A stretch of 64,000 bases of DNA from Paenibacillus_S vulneris (GTDB lineage: Bacteria > Bacillota > Bacilli > Paenibacillales > NBRC-103111), in the NCBI RefSeq assembly GCF_039543185.1, contig NZ_BAABJG010000055.1:310001-374000 (forward strand), given 5' to 3'. Positions 50,391 to 59,706 of this stretch are shown piece by piece. The position numbers and the translations under genes are program-made. Each line of letters begins with the position of its first letter. Positions within the stretch are counted from its first letter, which is position 1. The notes beneath the pieces are model-generated. The model worked only from the letters and a program-made list of their open reading frames with translations, was not told where the DNA came from and ran no database searches.

Positions 50391-51288
50391 GTTCCTTTTC
50401 CCCTTTCTCCTCCTCCGGAGGGAGTAAAACGATGCGGCCCTCCTCCACCTGAACCCTTACCTTATTCGATGATTGAACGCCTATAGACTGCAGCATATCG
50501 CCCGGTATTTGAAGCCGTCCGGCCTTATCCAGAACCGCGTATTCCACGTGCGAATCTTCCTCATCCGACTGCAAGCCTTGCTCGAGCTCTGCCAGCTCAT
50601 CGGCATACGATTTGCGCCGGATAATTTCGGATGAGGTTTTGCCGTCACGTATCGCAACGACACGGTCAACCTTCTTGGCTAGCAGCGGATCATGGGTGAC
50701 AATAACGACCGTTAACCCCATTCTCCGGTTCAAGTCCCGGAACAAATCCAGGATTTGATTCGCCATCTTCGTGTCTACGGAGCCTGTAGGCTCGTCAGCC
50801 AGCAGCATCTTAGGATTGTTGGCAAGGGCTATGGCAATCGCCACCCGCTGCTGCTCCCCGCCTGAGAGCTGATTCAGCTTATTTTTGATACGATGGCTTA
50901 AGCCTACGGCCTCAAGCAGCTCCAGAGCTCTCTCCCGCTTGCGCTTTCCCTGGAGCAAAATGGGCAGCTCTACATTTTCCAGCGCGGTTAAATAGGGAAT
51001 CAAGTTTCTGGCATTGTTCTGCCATACGAAGCCCACCGTCTCCCTCTTGTATTTCACAAGGTCCTTCTCTGTAAATTTCAGTAAATCTTTCCCGTCGACC
51101 AACAGCTGTCCGGCAGAGGGGCGGTCCAATCCCCCCAGCATGTTCAGCAGTGTCGATTTGCCGCTGCCGCTGTTGCCTATGATGGCCATCAGCTCTCCAG
51201 GCTCCACATGAAGATCCAGGCCTTGCAAAGCAACGACTTCCAGATCGGCTACTTTATATATTTTGACGAGGTTATCGCAGTGAATCAT
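50368..51288 (-). CDS. ABC transporter ATPase with C-terminal AbrB-like domain
   Basis: 306-residue MacB/LolD-type ATPase. Walker A GNSGSGKSTLLN is at about 38-49, the signature LSGGEQQR near 143, Walker B MLLADEPTGS near 163, and the switch His in VIVTHDP. After about residue 225 there is an extra acidic linker and then a SpoVT/AbrB-like segment (about 245-290: VLDKAGRLQIPGDMLQSIGV and EGRIVLLPPEEE), which is unusual on an ABC ATPase. The AbrB fold usually binds DNA or dimerises. The gene is 2 nt downstream of the permease gene and overlaps the secreted-protein gene by 23 nt. Confidence 0.88.
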   Translation of the reverse strand: MIHCDNLVKIYKVADLEVVALQGLDLHVEPGELMAIIGNSGSGKSTLLNMLGGLDRPSAGQLLVDGKDLLKFTEKDLVKYKRETVGFVWQNNARNLIPYLTALENVELPILLQGKRKRERALELLEAVGLSHRIKNKLNQLSGGEQQRVAIAIALANNPKMLLADEPTGSVDTKMANQILDLFRDLNRRMGLTVVIVTHDPLLAKKVDRVVAIRDGKTSSEIIRRKSYADELAELEQGLQSDEEDSHVEYAVLDKAGRLQIPGDMLQSIGVQSSNKVRVQVEEGRIVLLPPEEEKGEKEHEIIGKK

Positions 51289-51290
51289 GG

Positions 51291-54230
51291 TTAGTCCTCC
51301 CCTAGCTTCACAGCTTGATGAATTTTGATTCTTGATAGCATCGTACCAAGAATAATCAGACCAATGACCAGCATGGTGCTCACGATAATGTACAGCTGAA
51401 ACTGATCCCTCGGATCAAATGTTACCTGGAATGGGGGCACTTGACTCGTTGATTGCAAGGAAAGCTGAAACATGGGAACAAAGAGTCTGCTTGTCAGGCC
51501 GCCTGTAATCAGCCCGATGCCTATAGCCGCTCCGGAGGTAAGAAGCTGTTCGCCAATCAGCATAAAGATGAGCTGTCGGAACGATATCCCCATCGCTCTT
51601 AATATCCCGAGCTGCAGCACACGGCTGGAAAGAGACAATATCCAGTACAACAAAAATCCGCAGAAGCTGATCACTATGGAAATGATAAAGCCCAAGGTCA
51701 TCACACCGTTTATCGCAAGCTGGAACGGATCGTTCTTGGATCGGATAAGCTCCTGCTTGGCGTCGCTAAGCTTCGTGACGGGAATGTTCCTCTGCTCCAC
51801 CGCATCGTACAGCTCCTGACTGGAAGCGTTAGGCTTTAGCTTCAGCCATACGTCATAGGGCTCCAGAGCCATATTGTTCTGAATGTAAGACAGGTGGCCT
51901 ACGATCAGCATGGGAGCCAATACTTTTTTGGCTTTGGCATTTGCGCCGGTGCCGGTGCTTGTTGAAGTATTTTTATCGGCATATTTGGGATTCGGATTCC
52001 AGGACGGCCAGTAGTCCACAATGCCAAACACGTTAAACATCGTATTTTCGACTCCGTTCCACCCTACATAAATATGGTCACCGACCTTCAAATTAAACTG
52101 GTCCGCAAGCGTTTTCGAGATTAGGACAGCAGAAGGGCTTGAGGCCAGCAGGTTCAGGTACTCATAGAAGGAATGGTCGAGAAGCCCCCCGCGAAACCAT
52201 GCCGTTCGCCCGAAATCATCGGTATCAATCCCCATCAAGGTCGCATTCGCTTTTTCCTTGCCTACGGTGAAGCTCGCATCCTTCTTCGTAAACACTTTGG
52301 CGGCCTGCTCCACACCCGGAAGCTGTGTCATAGGCATGAACGGCGGTTCGGAATACTGTATCTTCTTCTTTACCGCCGGAACCACAGGTGCCGTTACCGC
52401 AGGGGTCTCCGAGTCATCCGAGCTGGCCGATTCATCCTCCATCTCCATCCCGGGCGGCGGTGCATCGTCTTCCCACTTGATCTGCATGGAGATATCCGCG
52501 CCATTGCTGTACATGATCTTCTCACCCGTATTCTTGTTGATGGTTCGGGCAGCGCTTGCGCTGAACAGCCCCGTTGCCAAAGTAACGCTCAAGAATACCA
52601 TGATGGCTTGATACTGCGTAATGGATCTGCCGACCTGCAGCAGGGTCGAATACAAGGAAGGTGACCACCAGCGCCGGCCCGCCTGATAAATAAACCGGAT
52701 AATCCATGGATAAATCCGAAGCAGCACAAAGCTCATGCCTAGTATGAACAACGCAGGAACCAGGAACAGCAACGGATCCATCTGCAAATCGCTTGCTTCC
52801 AATCCAAGGGACTGCATATCCGCCATGCGTCTCTTGAAATTTTGCAATCCATAGAGCGAAACGCCCAATAGGACTACATCTACGAAATATTTATGCCAAA
52901 AGGAAAGCTTGGTTTGACGCGCCATTTGCTGTTTGTGACCGACAATGCTGGTGCGGGTTGCAAAGAGCACGGGAAGCAGAGTCATGACCAGGGAGCACAG
53001 GACCGCTATCATTCCGTACTGATACGCTTCGTTATTCAACCGCACGTCCAGCGCCGCACGCTGAACGAATTCTAAAAATCCGTTCGAGGCCCCGAGCATC
53101 CGGGTCAGCGTCAAGCCGCAGAATGGACCCGCCAGGATCGCAATTCCGCCCAAAAGCAAGCCCTCCACGACATAGCTCATAATGATTTGTAGCCTGCTGG
53201 CTCCCCTGCTTCGCAATACGGCGATTTCCGTCTTCTGGCGGTCCGTAATGAGATTGGAAACCATAAACAAATAATAGGCGAGCATGATCATGACAGGCAC
53301 GTTCAAGGACCAGAGCATGGTACGCAGCTTCTCTTCCTTGACGAAATACGTGCTCATCGTCTGCAAGGCCGGTGCCTTCATCGAGTAATTCGGGAACTTT
53401 CCGCTAAGAAAATCTTCCGTATTCGAGTAGGTCGAGATGAACCGGTTAATGGAATCCAGCTTCATCTGGCTGTAGTCCACCGCGGTGTACCAGATACTGG
53501 AGCGCAGCATGAGCTTTCGTTCCTGGGTCACATTCTTTTCAAACCATGGATAAGCGACCAGCAAGCTTGAGTTATAGCTCGATAAAGCATTGTACCAATA
53601 CACGTCGTCATACGATTTGCGGTCGATCACACCGACTATTTTAAAAGTAAACTTGTCGTTTATCGACTCATCCTCTATCGTGTACTCCTGACCGACCACC
53701 ATCTTCAGATTCGTCAGCGTCTGATCCACGACGGCTACCTCGATAACACCGTTCACCGGTTCCGCGGAAGGAAACTTCCCGTCAATCATCCTTACATGGT
53801 CTTCCAGTCCGCTTAGCGTTGTGATGTCGGCCATCCGTTTGACGGAAGCATCGATCTTGTCCGCATTAACCGGTACCATGTTATATTTGTCCGTGGCTCT
53901 CTCGGTCACATAGGATTTGATCGGCAGCTTAAACCGCGGCTGTGCGGTCTTCACCATGTACTCGTCCGCTTCCTGAATCGCCTGCCTGGATTGCTCCGGC
54001 GTCATTTCACTGTTCAAAAACACCGACGTCCAAAAGATTCCCGGATACTGCTGGCTGCTATCCTGTAGAAGCTCCAGATCCTTAATCAAGAGACGCTGTA
54101 AAATTGCGTTCGTATAAATAGGCATACTGCTCACAAGCCCGACCGAGATGATCAAGCCCAGCAGCAGGCTGAGTTCGAGCCATTTGTTTTTGATCATCTT
54201 TCGCATGATCATCACAAGGATTGCCACCAA
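51291..54230 (-). CDS. FtsX-like ABC transporter permease
   Basis: 979-residue FtsX/MacB-type membrane subunit, about twice the usual length. An N-terminal helix (MIKNKWLELSLLLGLIISVG) is followed by a large extracellular domain (about 45-320), a first cluster of membrane helices with the FtsX loop (about 325-430, VSNLITDRQKTEIAVLRSRGAS), further helices, a second external domain with a Thr/Pro/Ala linker near 610, and terminal membrane helices with a second FtsX module (about 860-970, RVLQLGILRAMGIS). GTG start with GAGGTG ahead. Two ATPases in the operon (50368 and 55266) could each serve one half of this double-module permease. Confidence 0.88.
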   Translation of the reverse strand: MVAILVMIMRKMIKNKWLELSLLLGLIISVGLVSSMPIYTNAILQRLLIKDLELLQDSSQQYPGIFWTSVFLNSEMTPEQSRQAIQEADEYMVKTAQPRFKLPIKSYVTERATDKYNMVPVNADKIDASVKRMADITTLSGLEDHVRMIDGKFPSAEPVNGVIEVAVVDQTLTNLKMVVGQEYTIEDESINDKFTFKIVGVIDRKSYDDVYWYNALSSYNSSLLVAYPWFEKNVTQERKLMLRSSIWYTAVDYSQMKLDSINRFISTYSNTEDFLSGKFPNYSMKAPALQTMSTYFVKEEKLRTMLWSLNVPVMIMLAYYLFMVSNLITDRQKTEIAVLRSRGASRLQIIMSYVVEGLLLGGIAILAGPFCGLTLTRMLGASNGFLEFVQRAALDVRLNNEAYQYGMIAVLCSLVMTLLPVLFATRTSIVGHKQQMARQTKLSFWHKYFVDVVLLGVSLYGLQNFKRRMADMQSLGLEASDLQMDPLLFLVPALFILGMSFVLLRIYPWIIRFIYQAGRRWWSPSLYSTLLQVGRSITQYQAIMVFLSVTLATGLFSASAARTINKNTGEKIMYSNGADISMQIKWEDDAPPPGMEMEDESASSDDSETPAVTAPVVPAVKKKIQYSEPPFMPMTQLPGVEQAAKVFTKKDASFTVGKEKANATLMGIDTDDFGRTAWFRGGLLDHSFYEYLNLLASSPSAVLISKTLADQFNLKVGDHIYVGWNGVENTMFNVFGIVDYWPSWNPNPKYADKNTSTSTGTGANAKAKKVLAPMLIVGHLSYIQNNMALEPYDVWLKLKPNASSQELYDAVEQRNIPVTKLSDAKQELIRSKNDPFQLAINGVMTLGFIISIVISFCGFLLYWILSLSSRVLQLGILRAMGISFRQLIFMLIGEQLLTSGAAIGIGLITGGLTSRLFVPMFQLSLQSTSQVPPFQVTFDPRDQFQLYIIVSTMLVIGLIILGTMLSRIKIHQAVKLGED

Positions 54231-54238
54231 GCGTCACC

Positions 54239-55282
54239 TCAATTGTTTAAAATCACCTTTTGTCCTTCTTTGAGCCCTTTGCGGATTTCAACCTCCGTTG
54301 CCGATACGATTCCCTTTTCCACATCGACTTCCTTGCGGCTTTCGCCTTCAAGCACCTGCACATAATCGCGTCCCATGTAAGAACGCAGTCCTACTTTAGG
54401 AATAATCAGCACATTTTCCCTGCTCTCCGTCACAATGGTGATATCCGCATTCGTCCCGATCGTAACATCTGCAGGAAGCTCATCCGGAACAATGATGATC
54501 GACTTGGCGTTTTTATCTGCAATCGCTTTCACATCGGACTGCGGTGCGGTCGCTGGAATTTGGACGACCTTGCCCTTGTATGGCTTGTTTTTAATTTTCA
54601 AATCGGCGGTCATTCCGACTTGGATTCCAGTCAGATCGGCTGAGTTCGACGATTCGTAAGCCAGCTTCATCGATTTGGGATCCGATACGGTCATGATCGT
54701 CTTATAAGCCGTCACCGCATCGCCCTGCTTGATGGTATCGATGAACGTCACAATGCCGTCCACATCGGATACCAGCTTCGTCCGGCCCAGCTGCTGCCTG
54801 AGCATGTCCAGCTGAATCTGCTCCTTCTGTACATCAAGAACCTTGGAACGAATGGTCAACGCGTCACCGCGCTTCTCCTCCTTCGCTTGCTCCAGAGCAA
54901 TTTGCGCCTTCTCGACCACCAGCTCCTGCTGCTTGATCTTTCCTTCTATTTCTCCTTTCTCCAGTTGCGCTACGACATCGCCTTTTGCAACCTTGGACCC
55001 CAATGAGACATTAATGGCATTAAGACGCCCGCCGGATTCCGAATAATACAGATACTGCAATTTATCTGAAGCGAAGGTTCCGACACCGCTGACCTGCTTC
55101 GTTATATTGCCTCTCTTGACCTCGTACAGCTCGAAATTTTCTTTGACCGGCTTCACCAGCGGGGGCTGAAGCGCCTGCTCTTCCTTAGGCAGCAGGCTGC
55201 ACCCCGGCAATGCGGCCAGCACGGATGCCGCCAATAGGGCGGTGAAAAGGGAGCTGCGGCGGCGGTTAGCTTTCTTCGACAA
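54239..55282 (-). CDS. HlyD/RND-type membrane-fusion adaptor lipoprotein
   Basis: About 347-residue lipoprotein adaptor. After a lipobox (AALPGC near residue 27) come a biotinyl-lipoyl half-motif (RLNAINVSLGSKVAKGDVVAQL near 75-96), a coiled-coil hairpin (about 97-150), and the second half and barrel (KLVSDVDGIVTFIDTIKQGDAV, near 155). Such adaptors link MacB-type permeases to the outside in Gram-positives. Start choice: GGAGG (55296-55292) abuts the ATG at 55291, too close, while the TTG at 55282 is 9 nt away, so TTG is preferred. It overlaps the end of the upstream ATPase gene by 17 nt. Confidence 0.87.
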   Translation of the reverse strand: MSKKANRRRSSLFTALLAASVLAALPGCSLLPKEEQALQPPLVKPVKENFELYEVKRGNITKQVSGVGTFASDKLQYLYYSESGGRLNAINVSLGSKVAKGDVVAQLEKGEIEGKIKQQELVVEKAQIALEQAKEEKRGDALTIRSKVLDVQKEQIQLDMLRQQLGRTKLVSDVDGIVTFIDTIKQGDAVTAYKTIMTVSDPKSMKLAYESSNSADLTGIQVGMTADLKIKNKPYKGKVVQIPATAPQSDVKAIADKNAKSIIIVPDELPADVTIGTNADITIVTESRENVLIIPKVGLRSYMGRDYVQVLEGESRKEVDVEKGIVSATEVEIRKGLKEGQKVILNN

Positions 55283-55976
55283 TATGTCCATCCTCCAATG
55301 CGTACACTTGATCGACAATTTCCATAATCGCCGGATCATGCGTAGTTAAAATAATCGTCATGCCTTCCATCTGAACCAAATCCTTGAATACCTTCATCAC
55401 CTGCAGTCCCATCCGGCTATCCAGTTCCGCCGTCGGCTCATCGGCCAGCAGCAGCTTCGGTCTATGGGCGATCGCTCTTGCAATGGCGACACGCTGCTGC
55501 TCTCCTCCTGACATCTCATAGGGACGATGTTTCATTCTCGCCTTCAAGCCGACGAAATCCAGCGCCTGCTCGGAGTATTCCCGGTGCTTGGAGGAAGGAA
55601 CGCCGGCTATACGTAAGCCGAATTCCACATTCTCATAGGCAGACATGTAAGGTACAAGCGCAAAGGATTGAAAAATCAGCCCAAGCTGGGTGCGTCTCAG
55701 CTCATTGCGTTTTTTGTCCGACATGACGGTGACATCCTGCCCCATAAAATAAATCGCACCTTCCGTCGGACGATCCAAAGCGCCCAGCATATTCAAGAGC
55801 GTTGTCTTCCCCGAGCCGGAGCGTCCTCTTAGCGCGACAAGCCGGCCTGGCGGGATGCTCAGATTGGCTCCGCGAAGCGCATGAACGGCTGCCGAGCCCT
55901 TGCCGAACGATCGGGTCACGCTTACGGCCTGTATGATCGGCTCGCCCGGGTCATGCTTGATTAACGGAAAATTCAT
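55266..55976 (-). CDS. MacB-type ABC transporter ATPase
   Basis: 236-residue ATPase. Walker A GRSGSGKTTLLN is at about 51-62, signature MSGGEQQR near 155, Walker B LLADEPTAELD near 178, and His in LTTHDP near 211. It has the plain MacB/LolD form with no AbrB tail, unlike the second ATPase of the operon. It is the first gene of the five-gene operon. The gene overlaps the adaptor gene by 17 nt, so translation is coupled. A terminator of the neighbouring regulator gene lies just upstream, so a promoter must sit between 55977 and 56040. Confidence 0.9.
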   Translation of the reverse strand: MNFPLIKHDPGEPIIQAVSVTRSFGKGSAAVHALRGANLSIPPGRLVALRGRSGSGKTTLLNMLGALDRPTEGAIYFMGQDVTVMSDKKRNELRRTQLGLIFQSFALVPYMSAYENVEFGLRIAGVPSSKHREYSEQALDFVGLKARMKHRPYEMSGGEQQRVAIARAIAHRPKLLLADEPTAELDSRMGLQVMKVFKDLVQMEGMTIILTTHDPAIMEIVDQVYALEDGHIVEES

Positions 55977-56040
55977 GGCAATTACGTCACTCCTTTAATG
56001 AAAGCGTTCTCTATATTAAATGTAAACTTTTCCAGACCAT

Positions 56041-56079
56041 AAAAATAGACACCAATTTGTTAGGAATTGGTGTCTATTT
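56041..56079 (-). terminator. Terminator overlapping the end of the response regulator gene
   Basis: AAATAGACACCAATT and AATTGGTGTCTATTT form a perfect 15-bp stem with a 7-nt loop and a T run on the minus strand. The regulator TAG (56074-56076) is within the stem. Confidence 0.9.
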
Positions 56080-57603
56080 GTTCTGTTCCTCATACTCCTT
56101 CGGCGAACATCCGACAATCTTCTTGAAGGTTTTGGCGAATGTCTTGGGATCGATGAAACCGACAGCCTCCGCCACCTCATATACTTTTCGCTCCTTATTG
56201 CGCAGCAGGCGCTTGGCCTCCTGAAGACGAATATTCGTTAACGTCTCGATCAACGACTCACCCGTTTCCTTGCTGTACAAATCGCTTAGGTAGCTCCTGC
56301 TTAACTTGACGTGGTCCGCAATATCCGAGGTGCTGATCTGCAAATGATAGTGCTCTCGCATAAAGCTCATTGCCTTGCGGACAAAAGGGTTCCGCGAAGC
56401 CAATTGAACGTTGGATTGCAGTATTGCAGTCAGATTGGACACTGCCTCCAAAAACCATGCAGCCAGCGATTCCATGGTCAAATGGGACTGCACGGCCGCA
56501 GATGAAACATATTGGCGTTCAAACGGCTCCAGATCTGTGTCCGTCTCTTGTCGGGCGAATGCGACAGCCAGTCCCAGCAGTTCAAATACAAAGCTGTAGA
56601 CCGTATCGGCAGGCGGGTGATTTTGTTCCAGGTGGGCCATCATTTGCCGAGCCCAATAATGCATAGCCTCTTCATTATGACCTGTAATCGCCCGTAACAG
56701 GTTTTGTTTTTCCTCCACAGGGAGGGAACCGTTCCATTCCACAGGGGCTGCCGCAGCAAAGCGCGCATCGTCGAAACCGGCATGCTTTCCTCCATAAAAC
56801 ATCCGGTTTCTGTCCGCTTCATGCAGAGCGACCAGATTCTGAAGCTGCTCCCAGCCGCTAATTCCTTGAACCTCCGTCAGGCAATAACGATCCTGACTTA
56901 ACCCGAACTGTTCCGTTAATGTTACTTCCACATCCGCTAGTCTGCGGCTCCCGTTATCCTCATATAGCAGCAGGGTCCTATGCTCCGTCAGACTGATAAA
57001 AGCAAGTGCATCGGGCCAGTGCCAGCTAAGAACGGACAGCTGCGAATCCGGCGTAAATTGAATCATACAGCTGCTTAACGCTCTGCCCGGAGAAAACCAC
57101 TCCTGCTCCAGAGCGGCATCCCTCTGCCCGCTAAGCCAGCATTTCTGAAGCCTCATTCCCCATTGCGCCTGTCGGGACAGCTGAAGCTGACGCTGCACCT
57201 GCTCCCGTACTTCATTCTCCTTCCGCTGCCTGATCAGCGCTTCCTTTGCTTCGACCAGGATATCCACCAGCTGCTCCGGCTCCATCGTAGGCTTCAGAAT
57301 ATAATCGTGAGCCCCCTGCTTCATGGCTTCCTTCACGTAGGTGAAATCGTCCAGACAGCTCAGCACGACTACCGCAGCATCCGTATTAGCCTGGCGGAGA
57401 CGCTTGACCAATTCCAAACCATCCATTCTTGGCATCAGAATGTCAGTCACTACCAGATCGGCCGGCTCACTCTGCAACCGCTCCCAAGCATCCAAACCGT
57501 CGAACGCCTCTCCGCCCCATTGCAGTCCGTAATCCTCCCAGCGAATCATCGTTTTAAGAACTTTGCGGACAATCGGTTCATCGTCCACGATAAGCACTTT
57601 CAT
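56074..57603 (-). CDS. Response regulator with AraC output, YesN type (second pair)
   Basis: 509-residue two-component regulator. Receiver with VDDEP and Asp54 in DLVVTDILMPRMDG, Lys in ILKPTMEPEQ near 105. A long linker domain (about 125-400) and then a C-terminal AraC-type helix-turn-helix (YHLQISTSDIADHVKLSRSY, then VAEAVGFIDPKTFAKTFKKIVGCSPKEYEEQ). The frame could start at a GTG one codon earlier; the ATG at 57603 gives the canonical MKVLIVDDEP. It lies directly downstream of the kinase gene (4-nt gap) and pairs with it. Confidence 0.9.
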   Translation of the reverse strand: MKVLIVDDEPIVRKVLKTMIRWEDYGLQWGGEAFDGLDAWERLQSEPADLVVTDILMPRMDGLELVKRLRQANTDAAVVVLSCLDDFTYVKEAMKQGAHDYILKPTMEPEQLVDILVEAKEALIRQRKENEVREQVQRQLQLSRQAQWGMRLQKCWLSGQRDAALEQEWFSPGRALSSCMIQFTPDSQLSVLSWHWPDALAFISLTEHRTLLLYEDNGSRRLADVEVTLTEQFGLSQDRYCLTEVQGISGWEQLQNLVALHEADRNRMFYGGKHAGFDDARFAAAAPVEWNGSLPVEEKQNLLRAITGHNEEAMHYWARQMMAHLEQNHPPADTVYSFVFELLGLAVAFARQETDTDLEPFERQYVSSAAVQSHLTMESLAAWFLEAVSNLTAILQSNVQLASRNPFVRKAMSFMREHYHLQISTSDIADHVKLSRSYLSDLYSKETGESLIETLTNIRLQEAKRLLRNKERKVYEVAEAVGFIDPKTFAKTFKKIVGCSPKEYEEQNK

Positions 57604-57607
57604 CACT

Positions 57608-59311
57608 TTATCCTACCTCGCTTTGATGTACAGGCATGGTCAGACGTATGGTCGTCCCCTGTCTTGGCTTGCTGTTAATATGCATACTATAGCCATCGCC
57701 ATAGTAGAGCTTGATCTTCTCCCGGATATGACGAAGGCCGATCCCGCTCATCCGTTCCCTCATTGCCGCAGACGTGTGATCAACGGTTCCCCCCGCTTGC
57801 GTCATGCCGACTCCGTTGTCCTCGACTTGACAGTAGAGAAGATCCCGAGGCACGTCGAGCCATACTCGAATCGTAATAAGCCCCTCCCGTTTCGCGGGCT
57901 CAATACCATGTATGATCGCGTTCTCAATAAGCGGCTGAAGAATCATTCTCGGAACGAGACAGCCATGGGCCAGCGGATCCACTTCACATTGAAGTTTTAC
58001 CTGCTCCCCGTAACGGAAGGATTGAATCTCCATATAATCATGAATCAATCCGACTTCTTCACGGATGGTGATGAAATCCCCTTTTTTCCCAAGGCTGGCT
58101 TGTAATAGACGCACCAGGGAGGTCACCACTTCCGCAATTTGAGGAGTCCTGTGCATTTTGGCAACCCATTTAATCGTATTAAGTGTATTATACAGGAAAT
58201 GAGGATTTAATTGGTATTGCAGCGCTTCCATTTCCGCTTCTTTTTTTAGCGCTTCCTCCTTCTTGACCTGCTTGATCAGCTCTTCGAGCCTGTTGAGCAT
58301 CTGGTTATAGCTTTCTCCAAGCTCTCCCCATTCGCGGCTGCTCTTTCGAACCCAATAGGCTTTGAAATCCCCGAGCTCCGCACGATTCATCAAAGCGCGC
58401 AAATGCTGCATCGGGCGTGTGAAATAATAGCGGAACAGGAACGCGCTCAGCACCACGGCTGCCAATAGCATCAGGACAACGAAGAACAGCGTTTGCCGCA
58501 TGGCTTGTCCCTCCGCTTTATCGACGCTCTGCTGCACTTCGATCCTTGAGACCCATATCGTTCCCGGCAAATCCACACTAAGCTGCGACCATATGGATTC
58601 ATCCTTCCACTGCATTTGGGCGGGCTCGGTTAGCTTCCAATCCGGTTCCTTGGTTTGGGTCGAGGCTTTCCGGCTGTACATCAGCGTGCCTTCCGAGTCG
58701 ATGAGCTCATTATGCAGAAGCGGCCATTTCCCATAAATGTCCTTCATGATCGAATCCAACGCTACGACCATTTGGATGGTGCCCTTAACAACATTGGACC
58801 TGCGGTCCACCAAAGGTGCCATGAAAATAATTTGGTCAGAAGCATCCAGCACGTCATTGTCCATTTCCCTCTTGACAATCATACGGTCCTGCTTTTGAAG
58901 CGGCAGCTTCTGGGCATCCAGCATCGGTGACGCAGCTTCCGAATTGGTACACAGAATAAACCCGTTATCGTTTACGGTGATACACATATCCGTAATATAG
59001 GGAAGCTGTGAGGTTTGCTGTTTAATGAGCTGATCTGCGTACTCCCTGAGGGCTCTTTCTTCCGCCGAGTCTCTGGCCACCGTTCCCTCAGTCATCCGCT
59101 GCAGTACATTATCATTGCCTACATTCCGGGCCATCGCATCCACTTGGCTGAAGGTTTGCTTCAGCCTTTGCAGCGTTTGCTCATGCAGCTGTCCTATCTG
59201 ACTCGACATTTCCATTCTTTGATTGGACGAGAAAAAGTGCGAATAGAGCACAACCGTACCCGCCACGAACAGGCAGCAGGTAATCGTTATATAGATTAAA
59301 ATCCGAAGCAT
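57608..59311 (-). CDS. YesM-type sensor histidine kinase (second pair)
   Basis: 567-residue membrane kinase. N-terminal membrane segment (about 5-27), extracellular domain (about 30-275), second segment (about 278-300), HAMP, then LNPHFLYNTLNTIKWVAK at about 370 with the phospho-acceptor His, and an HATPase with LQPLIENAIIHGIEP and GIGLRHIREK. Pairs with the AraC-type regulator behind it. No sugar transporter adjoins this pair, so its target operon is unknown; the MacB-type ABC operon immediately downstream is an obvious candidate, since such pairs often control nearby transporters. Confidence 0.9.
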   Translation of the reverse strand: MLRILIYITITCCLFVAGTVVLYSHFFSSNQRMEMSSQIGQLHEQTLQRLKQTFSQVDAMARNVGNDNVLQRMTEGTVARDSAEERALREYADQLIKQQTSQLPYITDMCITVNDNGFILCTNSEAASPMLDAQKLPLQKQDRMIVKREMDNDVLDASDQIIFMAPLVDRRSNVVKGTIQMVVALDSIMKDIYGKWPLLHNELIDSEGTLMYSRKASTQTKEPDWKLTEPAQMQWKDESIWSQLSVDLPGTIWVSRIEVQQSVDKAEGQAMRQTLFFVVLMLLAAVVLSAFLFRYYFTRPMQHLRALMNRAELGDFKAYWVRKSSREWGELGESYNQMLNRLEELIKQVKKEEALKKEAEMEALQYQLNPHFLYNTLNTIKWVAKMHRTPQIAEVVTSLVRLLQASLGKKGDFITIREEVGLIHDYMEIQSFRYGEQVKLQCEVDPLAHGCLVPRMILQPLIENAIIHGIEPAKREGLITIRVWLDVPRDLLYCQVEDNGVGMTQAGGTVDHTSAAMRERMSGIGLRHIREKIKLYYGDGYSMHINSKPRQGTTIRLTMPVHQSEVG

Positions 59312-59344
59312 AGTCCATCCTCACCCGATAGCGCTCAAATTTTG

Positions 59345-59377
59345 AAAAAAACCCATGAGCGTATAGCCCACGGGTTT
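59345..59377 (-). terminator. Terminator after the Cys-rich small gene
   Basis: AAACCCgTGgGC and GCtCAtGGGTTT pair with a 4-5-nt loop and are followed by seven T on the minus strand, 9 nt past the stop. Confidence 0.8.
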
Positions 59378-59385
59378 ATTCGGCA

Positions 59386-59658
59386 TTAAGGAGTTCCAAC
59401 TAGCTGCAGCGCTTGTGAAGAGATCTCATCCTTATAGCTGGTCATGCAATTGCACAAATAGTCTTTGCGGCAAATAGGGCAAGGCTCTTTTTGCAATCGG
59501 TTGACATGCGTCACAATAGCTTCACCTGTAGCAGGATCCTTTTCAAAAATAAGTCGGCAGGATGTACGATCCTTCAAATTGACCACAATTTCAAACAATC
59601 CGTTTTTCGGGTTGTTGCTGACAATTTTGGCATCGACGACTTGTGGTTGATATGCCAT
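59386..59658 (-). CDS. Small Cys-rich protein, 90 residues
   Basis: A 90-residue protein with a beta-rich front (AKIVSNNPKNGLFEIVVNLK, about 10-28) and a C-terminal Cys cluster CPICRKDYLCNCM (about 60-72) that could bind a metal. The ATG at 59658 has GAGGTG 10 nt ahead; a GTG four codons earlier opens the frame. It is the last gene of the purT, thioesterase, AIM24-like cluster and has the terminator 59345-59377. I do not recognise a family. Confidence 0.6.
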   Translation of the reverse strand: MAYQPQVVDAKIVSNNPKNGLFEIVVNLKDRTSCRLIFEKDPATGEAIVTHVNRLQKEPCPICRKDYLCNCMTSYKDEISSQALQLVGTP

Positions 59659-59706
59659 TCTTTTCAGCACCTCTCTTATGTAATGTATATTGAATAATAG
59701 CCTGTT

